This document shows positions 25,219-33,806 of a stretch of 64,000 bases of DNA, piece after piece; the stretch's first letter is position 1, and the number at the start of each line of letters is the position of its first letter. Location of the stretch: assembly GCA_964567485.1 (NCBI GenBank), contig CAZMMX010000004.1, positions 76,260-140,259 of the forward strand. The letters run 5' to 3'. Made by a program: the position numbers and the translations under genes. Below the pieces are notes generated by a model. The model did no database searches, had not been told where the DNA came from, and saw nothing but the letters and a program-made list of their open reading frames with translations. This DNA is from UBA1413 sp964567485. Lineage in GTDB: Bacteria; Bacteroidota; Bacteroidia; Bacteroidales; Prolixibacteraceae.

Positions 25219-25983
25219 TCAGATGCCGAAGAGTTTCCTGGCATTGGCCGAGGTTATCTCACCCACTTCATCGCCTGACATTCCCGTCAGGGAGGCTACC
25301 TTACCGGCCACGTGAACCAGGAAGGCGCTCTCGTTTCTGCGACCCCTGAAGGGCACGGGACTCAGCCAGGGAGCGTCGGTTTCCAGAACCAGGGAACCGG
25401 CTCCCACCTTCTGCACCACCTGGGCCAGGGTATTGTTCTTGAAAGTGACCACCCCCCCTATGCCCAGGAAAAAACCGGCGCCGATGACCTGGAGTGCCTG
25501 GGCCTCTGTTCCTGAAAAACAGTGGAAAACCCCCTTCAGCACTCCCTGGTGTTCTTTTTCAAGGATCGCCCACACCGCATCAAAAGAGTTGCGGACATGA
25601 ATCACCACCGGCAATTGCCGGGCACGCGCCAGACGCAACTGCTGCCTGAAGGCTTCCTCCTGCTCCCTTTGCCGCGTAGTATCCCAGTAAAGATCTATAC
25701 CGATCTCCCCCACTCCGAAGAATTTCTCATCCTGGAACCACCGCTCCACGGAATCCAAAGCCTTAATGTACCCCTCGTCCACCGAAGAGGGATGCAGCCC
25801 CATCAGGGGAATGCATCTCTCAGGATAACGGTGCACCATTTCCAGCATGGGCCCTGCCGAGGTTTGGTCGATGTTAGGAAGAATGATCTTCTCCACCCCT
25901 TCGGTAAGCGCCCTGGTCATGACCTCATCACGGTCATCGTCGAAATCTTCGGCATAAAGATGGGCATGTGTATCGATCAGCAT
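25219..25983 (-). CDS. tatD: TatD family metal-dependent hydrolase (DNase)
   Basis: A 254-residue TIM-barrel metal hydrolase. The metal motif MLIDTHAHLY opens the protein, which fixes the start at 25983 rather than 26052. Further motifs: LMGLHPSSV, VGEIGIDLYWD (catalytic Glu), VIHVRNS, GVFHCFSGT, and LVLETDAPWL. TatD proteins are 3'-5' exonucleases or D-aminoacyl hydrolase-like enzymes. It is followed downstream by asparaginase. Confidence 0.94.
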   Translation of the reverse strand: MLIDTHAHLYAEDFDDDRDEVMTRALTEGVEKIILPNIDQTSAGPMLEMVHRYPERCIPLMGLHPSSVDEGYIKALDSVERWFQDEKFFGVGEIGIDLYWDTTRQREQEEAFRQQLRLARARQLPVVIHVRNSFDAVWAILEKEHQGVLKGVFHCFSGTEAQALQVIGAGFFLGIGGVVTFKNNTLAQVVQKVGAGSLVLETDAPWLSPVPFRGRRNESAFLVHVAGKVASLTGMSGDEVGEITSANARKLFGI

Positions 25984-26052
25984 TTTCCGGAATTCTGCAG
26001 GCAAAGATAACTGAAAGTGAAGATAAGCCAAGGGGAGGGTCCCACTTAACAT

Positions 26053-26128
26053 TTGAAGCTCCCCGCGGCAGGAACGACGGGGAAGGCATCCATCGAATTG
26101 AAGCTCCCCGCGGCAGGGATGATGAGAT
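26053..26128. repeat. REP-like repeats (two tandem copies)
   Basis: GAAGCTCCCCGCGGCAGG occurs at 26055-26072 and again at 26100-26117, each after TTT/ATT. The first continues with AACGACGGGGAAGGC as in the copy at 10581. The GC-rich palindromic core (CCCCGCGG) and intergenic placement fit REP-like elements. Confidence 0.55.
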
Positions 26129-26140
26129 TAGCGCTCATGA

Positions 26141-26177
26141 AACTTCAAAAGCCTGCGAAATGCAGGCTTTTGAAGTT
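26141..26177. terminator. Long perfect hairpin downstream of gdhA
   Basis: AACTTCAAAAGCCTGC (26141-26156) and GCAGGCTTTTGAAGTT (26162-26177) are perfect 16-bp arms around a five-base loop. It lies 19 bases after the gdhA stop on the minus strand. The following T-run is weak, so it may act as a 3'-end stabiliser as well as a terminator. Confidence 0.7.
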
Positions 26178-26196
26178 ATTTTGCTAACGGAGGTCA

Positions 26197-27531
26197 TTAT
26201 ACGATTCCCTGGGCCAACATAGCCTCGGCGACCTTGACAAAACCACCTAAATTGGCTCCCTTGACATAATCCACCTTAGCTCCGTTCTGACCATATTTGA
26301 CGCAGGTTTCGTGAATGTCCTGCATAATGACCTGGAGTTTCTGGTCGACCTCTTCGCGCGACCAGTTCAGGCGCATGCTGTTCTGGGTCATTTCCAGTCC
26401 TGATACAGCCACCCCGCCGGCATTGACGGCCTTACCGGGAGCAAAGTCGATATGTTCCTTGAGGTATTCCATGGCCTCAGCGGTACATCCCATATTGGAA
26501 ACCTCTGCCACCAGGAAACAGCCGTTCTTCACCACCTCTTCGGCATCTTCCCTGTTAAGTTCGTTCTGTGTGGCACAGGGCAAGGCAATATCCACCTTCT
26601 CCACCCAGGGTTTTTTACCGGCGACGAATTTCACCCCGAACTCCCTGGCATAGGGCTCCACGATATCCTGATTACTTGATCTGAGTTCCAGCATATAATC
26701 GACCTTCTCACCCGTAATTCCGTCAGGATCGTAGACATATCCATCGGGACCCGAGATGGTGACCACCTTGCCCCCCAATTCATTGATTTTGCATACCGCC
26801 CCCCAGGCCACATTTCCGAAGCCGGAAACGGCAAAAGTATGGCCGGCAATCTCTTTGCCTAACCGCTTCAGCATATGAGCCACGAAATAGACGGCCCCAA
26901 ACCCAGTAGCCTCGGGACGGATCAGACTTCCACCCCAACCAACACCCTTGCCGGTAAACACCCCGGTGAACTCGTTGCGCAGCCTCTTATATTGGCCGAA
27001 CATATATCCGACTTCCCGTCCTCCCACACCGATGTCACCCGCAGGCACATCGGTATCGGGCCCGATATGACGGAAAAGCTCACTCATAAACGACTGGCAG
27101 AAACGCATAATCTCGGCATCCGATTTGCCTTTCGGACTGAAATCAGAACCCCCTTTACCGCCCCCCATCGGGAGGGTCGTCAGACTGTTTTTGAAGGTCT
27201 GCTCAAATCCCAGGAATTTCAGGATACTCAGCGTCACAGTGGAGTGAAAACGGATCCCCCCCTTGTAAGGGCCTATGGCAGAGTTAAACTCGACACGGTA
27301 GCCACGGTTGATCTGCACCTCCCCGCGGTCGTCGACCCAGGGAACCCGAAACATAATCGTTCGCTCAGGCTCACACATTCTTTCCAGAATTTTGTTCTTC
27401 TGGTATTTCGGGTTTTTTTCATAAAAGTCCCAAACGGATTCAGTCACTTCCTGAACCGCCTGATGAAACTCCTTCTCACCGGGAGTCCTCATTTTCAGGC
27501 TCTCCATGAATTCATTAATCTCAGCTTTCAT
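26197..27531 (-). CDS. gdhA: NADP-type glutamate dehydrogenase
   Basis: A 444-residue hexameric glutamate dehydrogenase, interconverting 2-oxoglutarate plus ammonia and glutamate. Motifs: YKGGIRFHSTV, the catalytic segment LTTLPMGGGKGGSDFSPKGK (active-site Lys), DVPAGDIGVGGREVGYMFG, and the dinucleotide fold FAVSGFGNVAWGA. The length matches the small (about 445-residue) NADP class. A TACATTTG promoter box lies 25 bases upstream of the ATG, which implies a short leader. Confidence 0.96.
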   Translation of the reverse strand: MKAEINEFMESLKMRTPGEKEFHQAVQEVTESVWDFYEKNPKYQKNKILERMCEPERTIMFRVPWVDDRGEVQINRGYRVEFNSAIGPYKGGIRFHSTVTLSILKFLGFEQTFKNSLTTLPMGGGKGGSDFSPKGKSDAEIMRFCQSFMSELFRHIGPDTDVPAGDIGVGGREVGYMFGQYKRLRNEFTGVFTGKGVGWGGSLIRPEATGFGAVYFVAHMLKRLGKEIAGHTFAVSGFGNVAWGAVCKINELGGKVVTISGPDGYVYDPDGITGEKVDYMLELRSSNQDIVEPYAREFGVKFVAGKKPWVEKVDIALPCATQNELNREDAEEVVKNGCFLVAEVSNMGCTAEAMEYLKEHIDFAPGKAVNAGGVAVSGLEMTQNSMRLNWSREEVDQKLQVIMQDIHETCVKYGQNGAKVDYVKGANLGGFVKVAEAMLAQGIV

Positions 27532-27555
27532 ATATAAAAATTTGAATTAATGGAA

Positions 27556-27563
27556 CAAATGTA
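27556..27563 (-). promoter_or_regulatory. -7 promoter box for gdhA
   Basis: TACATTTG on the minus strand is an exact TAnnTTTG, 25 bases before the gdhA start codon. Confidence 0.55.
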
Positions 27564-27753
27564 ACCAAGATGTTGCGGATAACCCAGCCAGAAAATGGAA
27601 AAAACAAAAAATTATCTCACTGATTATCTGCACTTTAATTATAATAAAAAGATGTTAAGAAACATGATCTGACAAAAATCAGGAATTGCGGGGAAGAAGA
27701 CAGGAGGTCACATGGTAAACTTCCCGGGATGCCGTCTTCACCTCAGAGAAATA

Positions 27754-27790
27754 TAAAAAAAGAGGCTCTCCGTTTTCAGGAGAACCTCTC
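27754..27790 (-). terminator. Rho-independent terminator of groEL
   Basis: Read on the minus strand: AGAGGTTCTCC-TGAAAAC-GGAGAGCCTCT followed by seven T. It lies 25 bases after the groEL stop. Confidence 0.85.
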
Positions 27791-27814
27791 TGGAAATATC
27801 CTTCGGGAGGATGA

Positions 27815-29449
27815 TTACATCATACCGCCCATACCGCCACCCATACCGGGATTTGGCATGGCAGGTTTGTCTTCTTTGATTTCGGTGATGACGGCCTCGG
27901 TAGTGAGGAGCATGCCGGCAATGGATGCGGCATTCTCAAGAGCTACCCTGGTGACCTTGGCGGGGTCGATCACTCCGGCATCAAAGAGGTTCTGGTATTC
28001 ACCAGTGCGGACGTTATAACCGAAGTCCCCTTTACCTTCACGGACCTTCTGAACGATAACGGCACCTTCTTTACCGGCATTGTTGACAATCTGACGCAAA
28101 GGCTCTTCAATGGCCCTACGGACGATTTCGATTCCGGTCTGCTCGTCTTCGTTTTCAACTTTAATCCCTTCAAGGGATTCGATGGCGCGGATATAGGCGA
28201 CACCACCTCCGGGGACGATTCCTTCTTCCACAGCGGCACGGGTGGCGCTGAGGGCATCGTGTACGCGGTCTTTCTTCTCTTTCATTTCCATTTCGGAGGC
28301 CGCACCCACATAAATTACCGCCACACCTCCTGCCAGTTTGGCCAGGCGTTCCTGCAGTTTTTCACGGTCGTAATCGGAGGTGGTCAGTTCGATCTGTTTC
28401 TTGATCATTCCCACCCTGGCATTGATGGCCTTGCTATCGCCATGTCCGCCAACGATGGTCGTGTTTTCCTTGTCGATGGTCACCCTTTCGGCATGCCCCA
28501 GCATGTCAAGGGTGGTCTGCTCCAGTTTCATGCCCTTCTCTTCGGTGATCACGTTTCCACCGGTGAGCACGGCAATGTCCTCAAGCATCTCCTTGCGGCG
28601 GTCACCGAAACCGGGAGCCTTAACGGCGGCAACCCTGAGGGCACCACGCAGCCTGTTCACCACAAGGGTAGCCAGGGCTTCCCCATCCACATCCTCGGCA
28701 ATAATCAGCAACGGACGTCCGCTCTGGGCGGTCTGCTCCAGAACAGGAAGCAAATCCTTCATGGTGCTGATCTTTTTGTCGTGGATCAGAATATAGGGAT
28801 TCTCGAGATCAGCTGCCATTTTTTCAGCGTCGGTCACGAAATAGGGAGAAATATAGCCCCGGTCGAACTGCATTCCTTCTACCACATCGACATAAGTATC
28901 GGTACCTTTTGACTCTTCGATGGTGATAACCCCTTCCTTGTGGACCTTTTCCATAGCCTCGGCAATCAGTTTACCGATGGTTTCGTCGTTGTTGGCAGAG
29001 ACCTTGGCTACCGACTCGATCTTGGCATAGTCGTCGCCCACATTCTGTGCCTGTGACTTCAGGCTTTCCACAACCCTGGTCACAGCTTTGTCAATACCGC
29101 GCTTCAGGTCCATCGGATTGGCACCTGCGGCCACGTTCTTCAGACCCACCGACACGATGGACTGCGCCAGAACGGTAGCTGTCGTGGTTCCATCACCGGC
29201 ATCATCGTTGGTTTTGGAGGCCACTTCCTTCACCATCTGAGCACCCAGGTTCTCATAAGGATCGGCCAGTTCAATCTCCTTGGCCACGGTAACACCGTCC
29301 TTGGTAATCTGCGGAGCACCAAACTTCTTCTCAATCACCACATTGCGACCCTTCGGCCCCAGGGTTACCTTCACGGCATCAGCCAGTTTGTCTACACCTT
29401 TCTTCAGCAGATCCCTTGCCTCAATATTGTTTTTAATCTCTTTTGCCAT
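27815..29449 (-). CDS. groL: Chaperonin GroEL
   Basis: A 544-residue 60-kDa chaperonin. Recognised from the N-terminus (MAKEIKNNIEARDLLKKGVDKLADAVKVTLGPKGRNV), the ATP site VAVIYVGAASEMEMKEKKDRVHDALSATRAAVEEGIVPGG, and the Gly-Met tail PGMGGGMGGMM. It is co-transcribed with groES (26-base gap) and ends at a strong terminator. No CIRCE repeat was found upstream, in line with the lack of an obvious HrcA site. Confidence 0.98.
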   Translation of the reverse strand: MAKEIKNNIEARDLLKKGVDKLADAVKVTLGPKGRNVVIEKKFGAPQITKDGVTVAKEIELADPYENLGAQMVKEVASKTNDDAGDGTTTATVLAQSIVSVGLKNVAAGANPMDLKRGIDKAVTRVVESLKSQAQNVGDDYAKIESVAKVSANNDETIGKLIAEAMEKVHKEGVITIEESKGTDTYVDVVEGMQFDRGYISPYFVTDAEKMAADLENPYILIHDKKISTMKDLLPVLEQTAQSGRPLLIIAEDVDGEALATLVVNRLRGALRVAAVKAPGFGDRRKEMLEDIAVLTGGNVITEEKGMKLEQTTLDMLGHAERVTIDKENTTIVGGHGDSKAINARVGMIKKQIELTTSDYDREKLQERLAKLAGGVAVIYVGAASEMEMKEKKDRVHDALSATRAAVEEGIVPGGGVAYIRAIESLEGIKVENEDEQTGIEIVRRAIEEPLRQIVNNAGKEGAVIVQKVREGKGDFGYNVRTGEYQNLFDAGVIDPAKVTRVALENAASIAGMLLTTEAVITEIKEDKPAMPNPGMGGGMGGMM

Positions 29450-29475
29450 AATACTATTCTTTTAAATTTGTTTTT

Positions 29476-29754
29476 TTACTGAATATAAAGCACATCGCTT
29501 TGTGACATAAGTAAATAGTCGGTTCCGTCGATGGTCAGGCTGGTGCCCGAATACTTCCCGTAATACACGGTATCACCCACCTTGAGTTCCATGGGTTCGT
29601 CCTTTTTAGCTGCACCGGTGAGAACAACATTCCCTGCCTGGGGTTTCTCCTTTGCCGAATCTGGAATAATGATCCCACTCGCCGTCTTGGTCTCGGCTTC
29701 CTGCGGTAATACCAGGATTTTTCCTGCAAGAACTTTACCTTTTAAATCTGCCAT
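29476..29754 (-). CDS. groS: Co-chaperonin GroES
   Basis: A 92-residue co-chaperonin that caps GroEL. The mobile loop (about 15-32: PQEAETKTASGIIIPDSAKEKPQ) and the family ending KVGDTVYYGKYSGTSLTIDGTDYLLMSQSDVLYI are clear. First gene of the groESL operon. The start at 29754 is preceded by a long AT-rich leader. Confidence 0.97.
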   Translation of the reverse strand: MADLKGKVLAGKILVLPQEAETKTASGIIIPDSAKEKPQAGNVVLTGAAKKDEPMELKVGDTVYYGKYSGTSLTIDGTDYLLMSQSDVLYIQ

Positions 29755-30041
29755 TGCTAAATAATTTTATAGTTAAACAATAATATTTTTGATTGGATAC
29801 TCCCGATTAAACACAATCTGTGCCAACCGTTCCTACCCCGTTTCCGGGAAGCCAGGTTTGTCACTTTTTCACCCTTCTGCACCTCCTCCAGGAGACCAAA
29901 ACTACGTATATGTTTGATATTTTGATTATTATAATAATGTCAGCAAATATGACACTCTGACATACCCCTCTCCTGAGGGTAGACGACCAACGTCGGCGAT
30001 ACCGGTCAGGTTCCTCATCGCGGGGGCAAATCCTAACAAAG
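29755..30041. other. Intergenic region: groES leader and unexplained structured segment
   Basis: No gene. TAGTTTTG at 29897-29904 on the minus strand is an exact TAnnTTTG and could start a groES leader of about 140 bases. Between 29955 and 30035 lies a GC-rich segment, out of character with its AT-rich surroundings, with short stems (TACCC/GGGTA around 29963-29981; CGAC/GTCG around 29985-29996). Its meaning is unclear. Confidence 0.45.
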
Positions 30042-30075
30042 AAAAGGCTGCCCTGAAAAACAGGACAGCCTTTTC
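30042..30075 (-). terminator. Rho-independent terminator of secG
   Basis: On the minus strand AAAAGGCTGTCCTG-TTTTT-CAGGGCAGCC is followed by TTTTC; arms GGCTG.CCTG/CAGG.CAGCC. It lies 21 bases past the secG stop. Confidence 0.8.
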
Positions 30076-30095
30076 TGCCAGAGAGTCACAAAAGC

Positions 30096-30446
30096 TTACC
30101 TGGCTGAATCTCCAGGGGTAGCCTCATTCTCAGGGGCTGTGGTCGGGAAGGTGGGAACCTGATTGGGAATGGCCACGTTCTGGATCTGCTCCTGCACCAT
30201 GGATCCACCTTCAACAGCTTCGTTACGGGGAAGAAAGGCCGATCCGGCGATGGCGAGCACTAAAAGGGCAGCTGCCAGGGCCCAGGTGGTCTTTTCCAGA
30301 AAATCGGCAGTCTTCCTGACTCCCGCAATCTGTGTGGATGCCTGAAAATTACTGGCAAGGCCTCCGCCTTTGGAATTCTGCACAAGGACAATAAGCACCA
30401 GCAAAATACAGACAATGAATATCAGGACAATAATTAGTGTATACAT
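30096..30446 (-). CDS. secG: Preprotein translocase subunit SecG
   Basis: A 116-residue SecG with two membrane segments (about 1-22, YTLIIVLIFIVCILLVLIVL; about 52-71, ALAAALLVLAIAGSAFLP). The signature VLVQNSKGGGLASNF joins them. The C-terminal 40 residues are a polar Pro/Glu/Thr-rich tail typical of Bacteroidota SecG. It is the last gene of the sigma-54 activator-lptE-TPR-secG cluster, 11 bases after the TPR gene. Confidence 0.95.
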   Translation of the reverse strand: MYTLIIVLIFIVCILLVLIVLVQNSKGGGLASNFQASTQIAGVRKTADFLEKTTWALAAALLVLAIAGSAFLPRNEAVEGGSMVQEQIQNVAIPNQVPTFPTTAPENEATPGDSAR

Positions 30447-30457
30447 TTCATTCGCTG

Positions 30458-31057
30458 TTAATAGTTCATTTTTCTTTTAACTTCCTCAATGCGGGCTGCA
30501 AAGTAAATACTTTTTCCGGGAAATCTCAAACTTAATTTTTCAAAAGCATCTATGGCTTCGCTATATTTTTTCTGTTGAACCAGAAGGTTGGCGAAAGTTT
30601 CGGAGATGATCTCTCCTGAGATCTCGGCGGCTTTTTCCGCCAGGTCGACTTTTGCACTCCCCGGTTCCGTCGTTTGGAGGGTTCCGAAGGCTGCCCCACC
30701 CGCCAGAAACCGCTCAACGAGAGCCTGTCCTGAATTGCCAGTGACCAGGGGTTCCTCCTGGGTCTCCCAGGCAGGAGACTCCTCACGGCCGAGATAATCG
30801 GACGGGGATACGGGAGCCGTTGTCGTTTCTCCTTCCACGATCCTGCGCAGGAACTGGCGGTCCCTAACACGAAGGGCCACCCCGGGCAGCATCTCCCCAA
30901 ACCGGGGATCCCCGGCATTCCGCAAACTCCGCAGGTAAAGCATCCATCCCTCCTGAAACCAGGGATACTCCCTGAGAAGCTCTTCCCAGAAGGGGATCTG
31001 GGCTTCCCCGGTCAAAGCGGGATTCTTGTAATATTTCAGAAATTCCTGCGTGTTCAT
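30458..31057 (-). CDS. TPR-like protein of the lptE-secG cluster
   Basis: A 199-residue protein of unknown role. The N-terminal half (EFLKYYKNPALTGEAQIPFWEELLREYPWFQEGWMLYLRSL) is a family-specific helical region with conserved aromatics. The C-terminal part (ISETFANLLVQQKKYSEAIDAFEKLSLRFPGKSIYFAARIEEVKR, about 150-195) is one clear TPR-like helix pair. No signal peptide. Its ATG follows the lptE stop directly (TAA-ATG) and it lies 11 bases before secG, so it is part of one transcript and possibly linked to envelope biogenesis. Confidence 0.8.
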   Translation of the reverse strand: MNTQEFLKYYKNPALTGEAQIPFWEELLREYPWFQEGWMLYLRSLRNAGDPRFGEMLPGVALRVRDRQFLRRIVEGETTTAPVSPSDYLGREESPAWETQEEPLVTGNSGQALVERFLAGGAAFGTLQTTEPGSAKVDLAEKAAEISGEIISETFANLLVQQKKYSEAIDAFEKLSLRFPGKSIYFAARIEEVKRKMNY

Positions 31058-31579
31058 TTACCAGTTAGCTATCGTGGCATTAAAAATATCATCGAGCAGT
31101 TTTTCCAGAATCTCAGGAACCATACTGCTTTCCACATCATTCAGGCTCATAGAACTCGAAAAATCCTCAAAGGCTGAAAAGGTACGGTCAAAGTCCTGGG
31201 TATGGTCCCTGTTGTTGGTGTATTTGAGCCTGACGGTGATGGTCAGCCGGTTTTGGGCAGCCATATCCTCCTTCTGGATGGCCATCGGCCGTACCGAATA
31301 GTCGGTGATCTGCCCCTCAAAGATCAGGTCGCCATTCTCGGCTTCCTCCTTCAGGGAGGTCTGCTTCTGTAGTTTCTCCTTGAGTTCTTCGGTGAAATCG
31401 TTGCTCAAGACCGGGTTGACCAGCCTGGCACGGTTGGGAAAATAGTAGACCGAAAAAGTCTTGACGTCGGCCGAAAGGTTGGCTCCTGTGAAGCTATAGG
31501 AAAACTTGCACGAGCTCACTCCCCCCACAACGGCCACCACCAGCAGGGCCAAAAATACCGGGAATCTTCTTCTATTCAT
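31058..31579 (-). CDS. lptE: LptE-like LPS-assembly lipoprotein
   Basis: A 173-residue outer-membrane lipoprotein of the LptE/LptE-like family, the plug and partner of LptD in LPS insertion. Signal peptide with lipobox GGVSSC (C24). Then KFSYSFTGANLSADVKTFSVYYFPNRA and LTITVRLKYTNNRDHTQDFDRTFS, which are the typical Bacteroidota pattern. It starts two bases after the sigma-54 activator stop and abuts the TPR gene, so it is co-transcribed with both. Confidence 0.9.
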   Translation of the reverse strand: MNRRRFPVFLALLVVAVVGGVSSCKFSYSFTGANLSADVKTFSVYYFPNRARLVNPVLSNDFTEELKEKLQKQTSLKEEAENGDLIFEGQITDYSVRPMAIQKEDMAAQNRLTITVRLKYTNNRDHTQDFDRTFSAFEDFSSSMSLNDVESSMVPEILEKLLDDIFNATIANW

Positions 31580-31581
31580 GG

Positions 31582-32811
31582 TCAGGCTGAAATTTGGTAT
31601 TCTTTGATTTTCCGGTATAGGGTACGTTCCGAGATTCCCAGCTCCTGGGCGGCGAATTTCCGCTTTCCGCCATGTTTCTCGAGCGCTTTTCTGATCAGTT
31701 CAATCTCCTTCTCCTCGAGCGACAGAGACTCTTCCACGAACTCCTCGGTATCCATGATATTCTCCTTTTCGAAGGTATCGACCTTGATAGGAGACGGGCT
31801 CTTCACTCCCGACACCACTTCCACATCATTGTGATAGAGCTTGCGGATAATAGGGGCATAGTCTTCGGCCACCTCCTCATGGCCCCGGTCATGAAGAATG
31901 CTGTTCACCAGCTTTTTCAGGTCGTTCATATCCTTTTTCATATCGAAGAGGACCTGGTAGAGGATCTCCCGTTCGCTCGAAAAACTCCTTTCCTGGGAAG
32001 TGGATACCAGAGCCGGAAGGTTGGTTTTGGTCTCTGATGGCAGGTATCTCATGATGACCTGTCCCGTGATGTCACGGTTATGTTCAATAACGGAGATCTG
32101 TTCGGTGATATTCTTCAGTTGGCGCACATTTCCCGGCCAGGAATAACTGGACAGCAGGATGCGGGCGTCCTCTTCCAGGCGAATCGGGGGCATTCTGTAT
32201 TTTTCGGCGAAATCGGCGGCGAATTTCCGGAACAACAGGTGAATATCATCACTGCGGTGCCGCAGTGGATGCACGATAATGGGTACGGTATTCAGCCGGT
32301 AGTAAAGGTCTTCACGAAACCTCCCGTTTTCGATGGCGAGGGTGAGATTGAGGTTAGTCGCGGCAATCACCCTGACATTGGTTTTGAGGACCTTGGAAGA
32401 TCCCACTTTAATGAATTCCCCGGTTTCGAGAACCCTCAGGAGCCTCACCTGGGTCGAGAGGGGAAGCTCCCCGATCTCATCCAGAAAAATCGTTCCGCCA
32501 TCGGCCTCCTCGAAATACCCTTTTCTGTCGGCCAACGCCCCCGTGAAGGCTCCCTTTTCATGCCCGAAAAGTTCCGAATCGATGGTACCCTCGGGAATGG
32601 CACCGCAGTTCACGGCAATATATTTCCCGTGTTTACGTGCTGAATGATAATGAATAATCTGCGGGAATATCTCCTTACCGGTCCCGCTCTCTCCTGTAAT
32701 CAGTACCGACAGGTCGGTGGGTGCCACCTGCACCGCCACCTCAATGGCCCTGTTCAGATCAGGCGAGTTGCCGATGATCCCGAACCGTTGCTTTATTGCC
32801 TGTACATCCAT
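31582..32811 (-). CDS. Sigma-54-dependent transcriptional activator (Fis-type HTH)
   Basis: A 409-residue bacterial enhancer-binding protein. It starts almost directly with the AAA+ domain, lacking any receiver or sensory domain. Walker A is GESGTGKE (40-47), the sigma-54 contact loop GAFTGA (87-92), Walker B GGTIFLDEIGE, then FREDLYYRLN and SWPGNVRQLKN. About 270-365 is a linker of unknown fold (DMKKDMNDLKKLVNSI). The Fis-type HTH is at the C-terminus (KRKFAAQELGISERTLYRKIKEY). Without a sensor domain it may be controlled by abundance or partners. It heads the lptE-TPR-secG cluster. Its promoter has a TAAATTTG box 20 bases upstream. Confidence 0.94.
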   Translation of the reverse strand: MDVQAIKQRFGIIGNSPDLNRAIEVAVQVAPTDLSVLITGESGTGKEIFPQIIHYHSARKHGKYIAVNCGAIPEGTIDSELFGHEKGAFTGALADRKGYFEEADGGTIFLDEIGELPLSTQVRLLRVLETGEFIKVGSSKVLKTNVRVIAATNLNLTLAIENGRFREDLYYRLNTVPIIVHPLRHRSDDIHLLFRKFAADFAEKYRMPPIRLEEDARILLSSYSWPGNVRQLKNITEQISVIEHNRDITGQVIMRYLPSETKTNLPALVSTSQERSFSSEREILYQVLFDMKKDMNDLKKLVNSILHDRGHEEVAEDYAPIIRKLYHNDVEVVSGVKSPSPIKVDTFEKENIMDTEEFVEESLSLEEKEIELIRKALEKHGGKRKFAAQELGISERTLYRKIKEYQISA

Positions 32812-32830
32812 GGGTTCTGTTGAAAGTGTG

Positions 32831-32838
32831 CAAATTTA
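32831..32838 (-). promoter_or_regulatory. -7 promoter box for the sigma-54 activator cluster
   Basis: TAAATTTG on the minus strand is an exact TAnnTTTG, 20 bases before the start at 32811, so the operon appears to be read by the housekeeping sigma factor. Confidence 0.6.
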
Positions 32839-32874
32839 CAATTTTTAAGCCGAAAAAAATCCCCTTATACGATA

Positions 32875-32907
32875 TTTGGCTTTATTTGAAGGGTTGCACT
32901 ATCTTTG
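32875..32907 (+). promoter_or_regulatory. Promoter of kdsB (TTTG-21-TATCTTTG)
   Basis: TTTG (32875-32878), a 21-base spacer and TATCTTTG (32900-32907) match the full Bacteroidota -33/-7 pattern. It overlaps the ATG at 32905 of a longer reading frame, which shows that kdsB starts later, at 32998. Confidence 0.7.
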
Positions 32908-32997
32908 CCTTCAGGTGTGGTCGGGGAGTTGCTGCAAGGGTTCACTTCCACAACGCCTGAGGGAACCGAAAAATTGTCACAATTAATAATTGACCCT

Positions 32998-33732
32998 ATG
33001 AAGTGCATTGCTATCATACCTGCCCGTTACCAGTCGACGCGTTTCCCGGGGAAGCCACTGGCGATGATTCACGGGCAGCCGATGATTTGCCGGGTGGTGG
33101 AGCAGGTACAGGCCGCCCTGGAAGAGGTGTGGGTAGCCACCGACCACGGGGAGATTGCCGCCGCGGTCAGGGCTTCCGGGGGAAGAGTCATCATGACCTC
33201 TCCCGACCATGCCAGCGGTACTGACAGGTGCGCAGAAGCAGCCCGTATCATTGCGGAGACCACCTCTTTCGAGGTGGTCATCAACGTCCAGGGTGATGAG
33301 CCCTTTATCAGGCCTGAACAGATCAGGGAGCTGGCAGCATGCTTTGTCCCCGGGGTACAGATTGCCACCCTGGCACGCCCCATCACAGAACTGGCGGAAC
33401 TGGAAAACCCCAACAAGCCCAAGGTGGTCCTGGACAGGAAGGGTGATGCCCTCTATTTTTCCAGGTCGGTGATTCCCTATTTCCGCGGAAGGGAAAAGGG
33501 CGAATGGCTCATCGCTCATACCTACTGGGCCCATGTGGGCATGTATGGCTACCGCCGGGAAGTGCTCCAGGAAATCACCCAACTCACTCCGGGACTCCTG
33601 GAATCCGCAGAATCACTGGAACAGTTGCGGTGGCTCGAAAACGGATACCGCATCAGGGTAGCTCCCACCCGTTTCACCAGCTATGGCATTGACACCCCTG
33701 CCGATTTGGAAGAAGCCCTGAAACTATTCTGA
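32998..33732 (+). CDS. kdsB: 3-deoxy-manno-octulosonate cytidylyltransferase
   Basis: A 244-residue CMP-Kdo synthetase that activates Kdo for lipid A core assembly. Motifs: IIPARYQSTRFPGKPLA (CTP binding, about 5-21), WVATDHGEI, HASGTDRCAEAA, VINVQGDEPFI (metal-binding Asp) and SRSVIPYFR. Start at 32998 follows from family N-termini and from the promoter at 32875-32907. It is divergent from the lptE cluster, so two LPS-related units share the intergenic region. Confidence 0.96.
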   Translation: MKCIAIIPARYQSTRFPGKPLAMIHGQPMICRVVEQVQAALEEVWVATDHGEIAAAVRASGGRVIMTSPDHASGTDRCAEAARIIAETTSFEVVINVQGDEPFIRPEQIRELAACFVPGVQIATLARPITELAELENPNKPKVVLDRKGDALYFSRSVIPYFRGREKGEWLIAHTYWAHVGMYGYRREVLQEITQLTPGLLESAESLEQLRWLENGYRIRVAPTRFTSYGIDTPADLEEALKLF

Positions 33733-33759
33733 AAATTTCGGTTTTTATAAAAAAGGCAT

Positions 33760-33767
33760 TATATTTG
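33760..33767 (+). promoter_or_regulatory. -7 promoter box for the small T9SS protein
   Basis: TATATTTG is an exact TAnnTTTG, placing the start of transcription near 33774 and giving a leader of about 120 bases that contains the inverted-repeat element at 33807-33868. Confidence 0.6.
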
Positions 33768-33806
33768 TATAGGTTTAGAAAGAAAAAAACCGGCAATCAG
33801 GGATGA

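Noticed and set aside
29755..29900. CIRCE operator upstream of groES
   Set aside because: No TTAGCACTC/GAGTGCTAA inverted repeat found.
29955..30035. TPP riboswitch on the minus strand
   Set aside because: Only the AACCTGA-like 3' half is similar; the CTGAGA half and the P1 stem are missing and no thiamine gene follows.
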